Part shown: in pieces, positions 17,503 to 24,792 of the stretch
Layout of the letters: each line of letters opens with the position of its first letter
Position numbering within the stretch: the first letter of the stretch is position 1
DNA from: an uncultured Sulfitobacter sp.
GTDB taxonomy: Bacteria > Pseudomonadota > Alphaproteobacteria > Rhodobacterales > Rhodobacteraceae
Length of the DNA stretch: 64,000 nucleotides
NCBI RefSeq assembly: GCF_947502895.1
Contig: NZ_CANNBM010000006.1
Coordinates: 84,121-148,120, forward strand
Direction: 5' to 3'
Program-made: the position numbers and the translations under genes
Notes under the pieces: generated by a model
The model's input: the letters and a program-made list of their open reading frames with translations, nothing else
Databases searched by the model: none
What the model was told of the DNA's origin: nothing

Positions 17503-17652
17503 GGCGGTCCTGTCATCTGGATCGGTAGTGTTACGGGCAGACTAAGGGCGCGCGGGGCGGGGGGCAACGGCCTTTTGCCGCGCTGTGCTTTGCAGGGCTT
17601 TCCCTTGGGCGGTGATCTGCTACATCGTGGGACAACTGGGAAAGGGTCAATC

Positions 17653-19311
17653 ATGGCAGAGCGGTTTCGCATCACATTGGGGCAATTGAACCCTACGGTC
17701 GGTGATCTGGCGGGAAATGCTGCGCTTGCGCGCGATGCATGGGCGCAGGGGCGCGATGCGGGCGCTGATCTGGTGGCGCTGCCCGAGATGTTCATCGCGG
17801 GGTATAACGCGCAGGATCTGGTGATGAAGCCAGCCTTTCAGCGCGATGTAATGACCCATATCGAGGCATTGGCAGCGGAGTGCGCAGACGGTCCTTCGCT
17901 TGCGATTGGCGCGCCGATTGTGGAAGAGGGCAAGCTGTATAACGCCTATCTGATCCTCAAAGGCGGCAAGATCGCCTCACGCAGTCTCAAGCATCATCTG
18001 CCCAATGAAACAGTATTCGACGAGGTGCGCATCTTTGATTCCGGACCACTCGGGGGGCCTTATTCTGTCGGCAATACGCGGATCGGCAGCCCGATCTGCG
18101 AGGATGCGTGGCACGAGGATGTGGCCGAGACGCTGGCCGAGACGGGCGCGGAGTTTTTGCTGGTGCCCAACGGCTCGCCCTACTATCGCGGCAAATTCGA
18201 CACGCGGTTGAGCCATATGGTGGCCCGTGTGGTCGAGACGGAACTGCCGCTGATCTATCTCAATATGGTGGGTGGTCAGGACGACCAGATTTTTGACGGC
18301 GCAAGTTTTGGCCTGAATCCCGGTGGCAAGCTGGCGTTCCAGATGCCTGCTTTTGATGCGATGATACAGCACATCGACCTTGAGCGCGGGGCAGAAGGCT
18401 GGCGCATTGTCGAGGGTGAAAAGGCCGTGCATGCAGAGGCCTTTGCGCAGGATTACCGCGTGATGGTGCAGGGTTTGCGAGACTATATGCGCAAGACGGG
18501 GTTCAAAAAAGTGCTACTGGGCATGTCTGGCGGAATCGATTCGGCGCTGGTGGCGACGATTGCCGTGGATGCGCTGGGGCCGGAAAACGTGCGCTGCGTC
18601 ATGCTGCCGTCAGAATATACGTCTAAGGCATCCTTGCAGGATGCGGAGGCTTGCGCCTCGGCGTTGGGTGCGCGGTATGACTATGTGCCGATCAAGACGG
18701 GGCGCGATGCGATCACCCAGACGCTTGCGCCGCTTTTTGCAGGGACTGATGAGGGGCTGACCGAGGAAAACATCCAGAGCCGTCTGCGCGGGTTGCTGCT
18801 GATGGCGCTGAGCAACAAGTTTGGCGAGATGCTGCTGACGACAGGAAACAAATCCGAAGTGGCCGTAGGCTATGCCACGATCTATGGCGATATGTCGGGG
18901 GGGTATAACCCGATCAAGGACCTGTATAAAATGCGGGTGTTTGAGACGTGCCGCTGGCGCAATGCGCACCACGCTGACTGGATGATGGGGCCAAAGGGTG
19001 CCGTGATCCCTGACAACATCATCACCAAAGCGCCCTCGGCCGAGTTGCGCGATGACCAGAAAGACAGCGATAGCTTGCCCGATTACCCCGAACTGGATGC
19101 GATGCTGGAGATTTTGGTAGATAATGATGGCGCGATTGCTGATTGCGTGGCGGCGGGGTTTGACCGTGATGTGGCCAAGAAGGTCGAACATCTGATCTAT
19201 ATCTCTGAGTACAAACGCTTCCAATCCGCACCGGGGCCACGCCTGACAAAAGGGGCGTTCTGGCTGGACCGCCGCTATCCGATTGCGAACCGCTGGCGCG
19301 ATCCGAGCTGA
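17653..19311 (+). CDS. nadE: Glutamine-dependent NAD+ synthetase
   Basis: It converts deamido-NAD+, ATP and glutamine to NAD+. The N-terminal nitrilase-type glutaminase domain (about 1-270) shows the Glu of LPEMFIAGYN, the Lys of SLKHHLPN and the nucleophile Cys of GSPICEDAWH. The synthetase domain (about 280-552) has the ATP PP-loop LGMSGGIDSALV and GNKSEVAVGYATIYGDMSGG. At 552 residues it is the usual alphaproteobacterial two-domain form. I chose the ATG at 17653 after AAAGGG; the open frame upstream lies antisense to the MORN gene and is not coding. Confidence 0.96.
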   Translation: MAERFRITLGQLNPTVGDLAGNAALARDAWAQGRDAGADLVALPEMFIAGYNAQDLVMKPAFQRDVMTHIEALAAECADGPSLAIGAPIVEEGKLYNAYLILKGGKIASRSLKHHLPNETVFDEVRIFDSGPLGGPYSVGNTRIGSPICEDAWHEDVAETLAETGAEFLLVPNGSPYYRGKFDTRLSHMVARVVETELPLIYLNMVGGQDDQIFDGASFGLNPGGKLAFQMPAFDAMIQHIDLERGAEGWRIVEGEKAVHAEAFAQDYRVMVQGLRDYMRKTGFKKVLLGMSGGIDSALVATIAVDALGPENVRCVMLPSEYTSKASLQDAEACASALGARYDYVPIKTGRDAITQTLAPLFAGTDEGLTEENIQSRLRGLLLMALSNKFGEMLLTTGNKSEVAVGYATIYGDMSGGYNPIKDLYKMRVFETCRWRNAHHADWMMGPKGAVIPDNIITKAPSAELRDDQKDSDSLPDYPELDAMLEILVDNDGAIADCVAAGFDRDVAKKVEHLIYISEYKRFQSAPGPRLTKGAFWLDRRYPIANRWRDPS

Positions 19312-19481
19312 GTGTGACGTCCGCGCGGGCGCCAAGTTTTGAGAAATTCTGCGCACGGGGATAGGATTGTGCGCAAATTTGACTGCGTTGCGGGATGCCG
19401 CGTTCACGCAAAGGTGTGGCGCTATGGGTTTGCATCACCGTGGCTGTTGGCCCATCGTTGCACGAACGCGGGGAGCCTGTA

Positions 19482-20279
19482 ATGCGGTACATTCTGACAC
19501 TTTTGGCCATGCTGAGCGCCCCTGTTGCGCATGCCTGTGGCGCGGACAGCGACTGTGCGGTAGGCGAGCGGAGCTACCGCATATCGCTTCCTGAAGGGGT
19601 AGACGCACCGGTGGGTGCAGTCATCTGGGCGCATGGCTACCGCGGATCGGCGGCGGGGGTGATGCGTAATGGCAGCTTGCGCAGGATGGTTCACGCGCAG
19701 GGGCTGGCCCTGATTGCGGCGCAGGGTGTGGGTGGCACGTGGGATTTGCCCAATGGCCCGCGCACAGCAGACAGCACCGGCGCGGCCGAGTTCGCCTATT
19801 TCAATGCAGTGATTGACGATGCTGCGGTGCGGTTCGGGATTGACCGCGCGCGGCTGGTGGCGAGTGGATTTAGCGCGGGTGGGATGATGGTCTGGAACCT
19901 CGCCTGTGCGCGGCCAGATACATTTGCGGGCTTTGTGCCCATCTCAGGGACATATTGGCTGCGGCCACCCGAAAGCTGCGCAGGGGAAGTGGCGAGCATT
20001 GTTCATATTCACGGTGATGCGGATAAGACGGTTCCGCTGGACGGACGCCCCATTGGGGCCACGCATCAGGGTAAGGTATCCGAGGCCTTGGGGATGTACG
20101 CAGATCATGGCGCGTTTGGTGTGGGGCAATCGCGCAAGGTGGGTGGACTGCGCTGTGTCGAGCAGCGCAACGCTACGGGCGCTGTTCTGGAGTTTTGCCT
20201 GTTCAGCGGTGGCCATTCGTTTCGGACAGAATATCTGGCCCACGGGATCGAACGGCTGAAAGCGGCAGGGCGGCTATAG
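19482..20279 (+). CDS. Exported alpha/beta hydrolase, PHB-depolymerase/LpqC-like esterase
   Basis: A 265-residue protein with a signal peptide (MRYILTLLAMLSAPVAHA) after a GGGAG ribosome site. The alpha/beta hydrolase core has the nucleophile elbow GFSAGGMMVW near residue 130, the oxyanion region WAHGYRGSA near 50, the acid in HIHGDADKTVP (about 180) and the His in FSGGHSF near the end. This matches the LpqC/Esterase_phb family, which includes polyhydroxybutyrate depolymerases and feruloyl esterases. The substrate is not determined. It faces the MBL hydrolase at its 3' end. Confidence 0.85.
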   Translation: MRYILTLLAMLSAPVAHACGADSDCAVGERSYRISLPEGVDAPVGAVIWAHGYRGSAAGVMRNGSLRRMVHAQGLALIAAQGVGGTWDLPNGPRTADSTGAAEFAYFNAVIDDAAVRFGIDRARLVASGFSAGGMMVWNLACARPDTFAGFVPISGTYWLRPPESCAGEVASIVHIHGDADKTVPLDGRPIGATHQGKVSEALGMYADHGAFGVGQSRKVGGLRCVEQRNATGAVLEFCLFSGGHSFRTEYLAHGIERLKAAGRL

Positions 20280-20301
20280 TACCGCCCCGCGCGCAAGGGT
20301 A

Positions 20302-21228
20302 TCAGAGCAACAGCTGGTAGCTGTGTGGTACATAGGCGAAATTCTCGCCTGCCGTTTCGACATAGCCAAAAGCGGGCCACGGCATGTGATAGCCGACAAA
20401 CGGAATGTTATCTGCAGCCATCATGTCCAGCATTTTACGGCGGGTCGCAGCGGCGGCTGCTTTGTCCATGTCAAAGCGGACTTCCCAATCGGGGTAGGCC
20501 AGCGACCAGACATAGTGGTTCGCGAAGTCCGCACCCAGAACCAGCTGTTTGCCATCGGACTCGATCATATAGGCCATGTGGCCGGGCGTGTGCCCGAAGG
20601 CGGCCATGGCCGTGATGCCTGATGCGACGCTGCCGCCATCCTCCAGCATTGTTGTCTGCTCGGCCAGTGGTGCCATTTTGCCGTCGAAATTCTCGTTTCC
20701 GGTGCCGGACCACGCGTCGAATTCTTTGCTGCCTGTTACATAGCGGGCATTGGGGAAGGTTGGTGTGCCATCGGTGGACAAGCCGCCAATGTGGTCGCCG
20801 TGCATGTGGGTAATCACGACCACGTCGATCTGGTCGGGTGTATAACCCGCTGCGGCCAATGCCGCTGTGGTGCCTGCGCCGCTGAGGCCTGTATCAAACA
20901 GGATCAGTTCGGCGCCCGTATTGATTATGGTGGGCGTAAAGAAGAACTGCGCGGCATCAATTGGCAGTTTTGCGGCGGCCGAGACGCTGTCGAAGGTTTC
21001 TTTATCCACATTCATGCCAAAAATTGACTGTGGATCAGGCCGTGTAGCAGTGCCTGCGAGCAGGGTCGTCACGTCAAAGCCGCCCAGTTTTACACGCTGG
21101 TAGGGGGCTGTGCCTGCGTCCATCATCGGGGCTGCGGCACGCGTCGCAGTGGCCGTTGCAGCGGCGAGCGGGAGGCTGGCTGCACCAGCCAAGGCCTGAC
21201 GGCGAGAAAGAAAGGGGGATTTGATCAT
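20302..21228 (-). CDS. MBL-fold metallo-hydrolase, Tat-exported
   Basis: A 308-residue metallo-beta-lactamase fold protein. The N-terminus SRRQALAGAASLPLAAA is a Tat-type signal (RR followed by a hydrophobic run to an Ala-rich cleavage site), so the enzyme is probably exported folded. The metal site HMHGDHIGG lies near residue 125, with later ligands in FGHTPGHMAY and an Asp in GADFANH. Family members hydrolyse lactones, phosphate esters or thioesters; substrate unknown. The ATG at 21228 has a GGAGATTAACC ribosome site and begins the signal peptide. Divergent from gltX. Confidence 0.88.
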   Translation of the reverse strand: MIKSPFLSRRQALAGAASLPLAAATATATRAAAPMMDAGTAPYQRVKLGGFDVTTLLAGTATRPDPQSIFGMNVDKETFDSVSAAAKLPIDAAQFFFTPTIINTGAELILFDTGLSGAGTTAALAAAGYTPDQIDVVVITHMHGDHIGGLSTDGTPTFPNARYVTGSKEFDAWSGTGNENFDGKMAPLAEQTTMLEDGGSVASGITAMAAFGHTPGHMAYMIESDGKQLVLGADFANHYVWSLAYPDWEVRFDMDKAAAAATRRKMLDMMAADNIPFVGYHMPWPAFGYVETAGENFAYVPHSYQLLL

Positions 21229-21395
21229 GGTTAATCTCCTGTTGTGTGTGATGTGCAAGATAGTGCTGCTTATGGGGTTGGCGAGGCTTTGGGGCGTAAT
21301 TTGCGCTGACAGCTTCGCGAGGCCTGTGCGCCCGCGCTGCCAACTGGACAAAACGGCGGCACTGTGACAGCAAGCGCAGCAACAGGAGGCTCCCC

Positions 21396-22730
21396 ATGTC
21401 TGACACAACCATTACACGCTTCGCGCCTTCGCCTACGGGCTGGATACACGTGGGCAACCTGCGCACAGCGCTGATGAATTACCTGATCGCCCGCAAGGCG
21501 GGTGGCACGTTTATCCTGCGGATTGACGATACGGACCCTAACCGCTCCAAGGAAGAGTACGTGGACGGGATCAAGCGCGATCTGGAGTGGTTGGGCCTGC
21601 ATTGGGACCGTGTCGAGCGGCAATCCTTGCGATTGGAGAAGTATGAGCAGGCCGCTCAAGAGCTGCGCGATATGGACCGTTTCTACGAGGCGTTCGAGAC
21701 GCCAACCGAGCTGGACCTCAAGCGTAAAAAGCAGCTGAATATGGGCAAGCCGCCGGTTTATGACCGTGCTGCTCTTGCGCTGGACGAGGAGGCAAAAGCA
21801 GCCCTGCGTGCAGAGCGTGGTAGCGGTGTGTGGCGCTTCAAGCTCAAACATGAGCGGATCGTCTGGAACGACGGTATTCTGGGAGATGTGAGCATTGATG
21901 GTGCGTCAGTCTCTGACCCTGTATTGATTCGCGGCGACGGCCAGATTTTGTACACGCTGGCCAGTGTGGTGGATGATACGGAGATGGGCGTGACCCATGT
22001 TGTGCGCGGCTCGGACCACGTGACCAATACGGGCACGCAAATCCAGATCATGCAGGCGCTGGGCGGTACGGTTCCGCAGTTTGCCCACCATTCGTTGCTG
22101 ACCGGCCCGCAGGGCGAGGCGCTGAGTAAGCGCCTTGGCACCCTCGCGCTGAAGGATCTGCGCGAAGCGGGGATCGCCCCGCAGGCATTGCTGAGCCTGA
22201 TGTCGCGGCTCGGTTCTTCCGATCCGGTCGAATTGCGTACGGAGATGGATGCGCTGATTGAGGGGTTTGACATCTCGCGCTTTGGCTCTGCGCCGACGAA
22301 ATTCGATGCCGAGGACCTCAAACCACTGACAGCGCGCTATTTGCAGACACTGGAACTGCCGGACGTGGCCGAGGATATTCGTGCGCTGGGCGTGCCAGAT
22401 GACAAGGCCGCGCAGTTCTGGGCCGTTACGCGTGAGAACATCACCACGTTGCACGACCTCAAGGCATGGTGGGCAATGTTCAGCGAAGGCGCAGAACCTT
22501 CGATTGACGACGAGGACCGCGAATTTATCGCCCAAGCCATGACGCTGCTGCCTGAGGGTGAGTTTGACGAGACAACCTGGGGCACCTTCACCGCGGCCGT
22601 CAAAGAAGCGACAGGGCGTAAGGGCAAAGGCCTGTTCATGCCGCTGCGCAAGGCGCTAACCGGTCAAGCGCACGGGCCAGACATGTCGGCCGTTTTGCCG
22701 CTGTTGCAGGTGATCAAGGCGCGGGGCTGA
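21396..22730 (+). CDS. gltX: Glutamate-tRNA ligase
   Basis: It charges tRNA-Glu (and in most alphaproteobacteria one paralogue also charges tRNA-Gln for later amidation). Class I motifs: FAPSPTGWIHVGNLRTAL, where HVGN is the HIGH motif, and EALSKRLGT as the KMSKS equivalent. The family feature ILRIDDTDPNRS follows the first motif. At 444 residues it is slightly shorter than E. coli GltX (471). Alphaproteobacteria often carry two gltX genes, and this one could be either. A strong AGGAGG precedes the ATG. Confidence 0.94.
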   Translation: MSDTTITRFAPSPTGWIHVGNLRTALMNYLIARKAGGTFILRIDDTDPNRSKEEYVDGIKRDLEWLGLHWDRVERQSLRLEKYEQAAQELRDMDRFYEAFETPTELDLKRKKQLNMGKPPVYDRAALALDEEAKAALRAERGSGVWRFKLKHERIVWNDGILGDVSIDGASVSDPVLIRGDGQILYTLASVVDDTEMGVTHVVRGSDHVTNTGTQIQIMQALGGTVPQFAHHSLLTGPQGEALSKRLGTLALKDLREAGIAPQALLSLMSRLGSSDPVELRTEMDALIEGFDISRFGSAPTKFDAEDLKPLTARYLQTLELPDVAEDIRALGVPDDKAAQFWAVTRENITTLHDLKAWWAMFSEGAEPSIDDEDREFIAQAMTLLPEGEFDETTWGTFTAAVKEATGRKGKGLFMPLRKALTGQAHGPDMSAVLPLLQVIKARG

Positions 22731-22737
22731 ACCGTCG

Positions 22738-23298
22738 TTATCCCGTTATGATCGGGGTGCCACGTAAAGCGAGGTGTTGATCAACCAACGCGGTTTCTTG
22801 CGCGCCCAGCGTTTGTGCGCGGGGGTATCTTGGTGCGGTGCGATCATCCAGAACAGGCGTATCCCAACCATCGGTTGTGGCAAAGAAGTTTGCCACGCCG
22901 CCCGCGCCGAATTCGGCCAGATAGCCCTGCACGACAACATCGAGATAGCTAAGCAGAATGTGATTGCCGCTGTGTTCGACCCATGTCTCGGCGGGCACTG
23001 CATAGTGTGAAATATCGGTTGCACGATCGCGGGGATGCTGCACTGAATCGCCCGAAGCGATGCGCGCATAGCCGTATTCACGCGCGTCCAATGCGGCCCA
23101 ATCGGCATTGGGTACTTCGGCAATCAGCCCGTCGATGGTGGTGTCAGCATCGGCTACCACGCTAAGAAACGCGAGACCGCGGGTTTCGGTATAGACCCAT
23201 TTGCGCCGCCATCCGACCAGCTGTGCGCGGTGCGCTTGCGCGTAGGTATGGGTGGCGCGGTTAACGAGGCTGCCGTAGCCAAAGAAACAAGGATGCAT
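22738..23298 (-). CDS. Gamma-glutamylcyclotransferase-like (AIG2/GGCT fold) protein
   Basis: A 186-residue cytosolic protein. The fold signature FGYGSLVNRAT occurs at the N-terminus, and the candidate catalytic Glu lies in LDAREYGYAR (about 74). The family includes gamma-glutamylcyclotransferases, which form 5-oxoproline, and ChaC-like glutathione-degrading enzymes; this protein is nearer to the general GGCT/AIG2 group. The substrate is not shown. It converges with gltX, leaving 7 bases between stops. Confidence 0.8.
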   Translation of the reverse strand: MHPCFFGYGSLVNRATHTYAQAHRAQLVGWRRKWVYTETRGLAFLSVVADADTTIDGLIAEVPNADWAALDAREYGYARIASGDSVQHPRDRATDISHYAVPAETWVEHSGNHILLSYLDVVVQGYLAEFGAGGVANFFATTDGWDTPVLDDRTAPRYPRAQTLGAQETALVDQHLALRGTPIITG

Positions 23299-23425
23299 TG
23301 CGGGCCTTTGAATTGGAAATCAGGGGGCTACATAACCATCGCTGCCGCCTTTGGGCAACCATACAAAGGGCGGATTGAAAAAGCCTGCGTGCTTTGGCAG
23401 AACAACAGGGCGGAGGGTCAGATAG

Positions 23426-23791
23426 ATGAAATTTACAGAAGAGCATTTGTGGCTGCGGATCGAGGACGGCGAGGACGAAGTCACCGTGGGCCTGAGCAGC
23501 TATGCAGCGGGTGAGTTGGGCGAAGCGAAATACATCGAGCTTCCCGAAGAGGGCGATGTCATCTCGCTTGATGATCCTGTGGTGGTCATCGAGGGCGGTG
23601 AAGATGCCGTTGATATCCTTGCCCCGCTGGACGGCGAAGTGACCGAGGCGAACACCCGCCTGATCGATGCGCCCGACATCATCACCGACGACCCGCAGGG
23701 TGACGGCTGGCTCTTCAAGATGAGCATTGATGATGCGGACGCGCTAGAAGATTTCATGTCCGAGGCGGCGTATCAGAAATACATCCGCTAG
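23426..23791 (+). CDS. GcvH-like lipoyl-domain protein lacking the lipoyl lysine
   Basis: A 121-residue protein with the full-length glycine-cleavage H-protein architecture: N-terminal FTEEHLWLRIED, then GLSSYAAGELGEAKYIELP, the hairpin region, LAPLDGEVTEAN and the C-terminal GDGWLFKMSI. In true H-protein the hairpin reads ESVKAASDIYAP with the lipoylated Lys; here it reads EGGEDAVDILAP, so the Lys position is Glu59. No other Lys is near it. The protein therefore cannot carry lipoate at the normal site. It stands alone, without gcvT or gcvP nearby. It may be a regulatory or scaffold paralogue; function unknown. Confidence 0.8.
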   Translation: MKFTEEHLWLRIEDGEDEVTVGLSSYAAGELGEAKYIELPEEGDVISLDDPVVVIEGGEDAVDILAPLDGEVTEANTRLIDAPDIITDDPQGDGWLFKMSIDDADALEDFMSEAAYQKYIR

Positions 23792-23809
23792 GGCTTAGGG
23801 CTTAGGGCT
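23789..23809. repeat. Three tandem TAGGGCT heptamers
   Basis: The 7-base unit is repeated three times without error. The first copy supplies the TAG stop of the GcvH-like gene, and the repeat also supplies the TAA stop of the convergent phosphatase gene (at 23802-23804 on the minus strand). It is a small slippage-type repeat at a convergent junction. Confidence 0.9.
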
Positions 23810-24713
23810 TTGTGGTGTCATGCTTTGGCGCAGGCTCGGCCAAGAGAAAGCTGAATACCTTCTTCAGTTTATTCCACGTAGGCTTGTCCGGTGCGATCAG
23901 CAAATGACCGCTGGTGCGGCTGGCGGTGTAGTCGCCCCCGTCGAGCATTTCTACATGTGCGCCTGCGCGCGCGGCAATCAGCGCACCTGCAGCGTGATCC
24001 CACGGGTGCAGCAATGCTGTCAGGCTGAAATCGACATGTCCCTGTGCCAGCATGCGGTATTCATGGGCCGAGCAGCGCAGCGTGCTGACGCGTGCAAAGC
24101 CGGGGAATGTTGCGGCCAACTGTGCCTGCTGCGGTTTTGCGAACAGATGCAGGGGCAGAATTCCCGACATCTGCTCCAGCGGTTTCCCCATCGCGACCTT
24201 GAGGCTGCGCGCAGCACCAAAGGGGCGCTGTAGCTGAGGCGTCATTTCTTCGTCCGCTACAGCCCAGTCATCGGCTACGGGGTCGTAGATCAGGCCAAAC
24301 ACGGGTTTGCCATACCGCGTGGCAGCGACGATCACGCCAAATACGGCCAGACCGTGCGCAAAATTCCATGTGCCATCAACAGGATCAATGTGAAACGCCA
24401 GTTGTGCCTCGGCGATACCGTCAAGGAGTTCAGGTTTTGCTGCGACGGCTTCTTCGCCGATGACCAGCGCAGTAGGAAAGGCGATTTGAAGTGCGCGTGT
24501 GATCATGGCTTCGGCGCGGGTATCGGCATCTGTCACAAGATCGGTGGCAGATGATTTGGTGCGGACTTCGCTGTCTGACAGGCGGCGGAAGCGCGGCAAA
24601 ATCTCGGCACGCGCGGCGCGGCGCACGATGTTGATAATCTGGGTGCGCTGGGCGGGTGTGATTGCAGGCGGCAGGGTTGCAGGCAGGGTATCATTGGGTT
24701 GTGTATCAGACAT
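23802..24713 (-). CDS. Inositol monophosphatase family protein
   Basis: A 303-residue Mg2+-dependent, Li+-sensitive-type phosphatase. Metal ligands are visible in GEEAVAA (about 100), HIDPVDGTWNF (about 125) and HPWDHAAGALIAARAG (about 245). The family covers inositol-1-phosphatases, 3'(2'),5'-bisphosphate nucleotidases (CysQ) and histidinol phosphatases; I cannot separate them here. The start at 24713 follows a weak upstream GGAG. It converges with the GcvH-like gene across the heptamer repeat. Confidence 0.88.
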   Translation of the reverse strand: MSDTQPNDTLPATLPPAITPAQRTQIINIVRRAARAEILPRFRRLSDSEVRTKSSATDLVTDADTRAEAMITRALQIAFPTALVIGEEAVAAKPELLDGIAEAQLAFHIDPVDGTWNFAHGLAVFGVIVAATRYGKPVFGLIYDPVADDWAVADEEMTPQLQRPFGAARSLKVAMGKPLEQMSGILPLHLFAKPQQAQLAATFPGFARVSTLRCSAHEYRMLAQGHVDFSLTALLHPWDHAAGALIAARAGAHVEMLDGGDYTASRTSGHLLIAPDKPTWNKLKKVFSFLLAEPAPKHDTTKP

Positions 24714-24792
24714 AATGGCGCTCCTTGTTGGGGCTGTTCTACGCGGCTGGGGCCGCAAGGCAAAGGGGGAACCGCGCGCTGTTTACTTCCGC

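Noticed and set aside
16912..17652. A 247-codon extension before nadE
   Set aside because: It lies antisense to the MORN gene; the ATG at 17653 with AAAGGG gives the normal nadE N-terminus.
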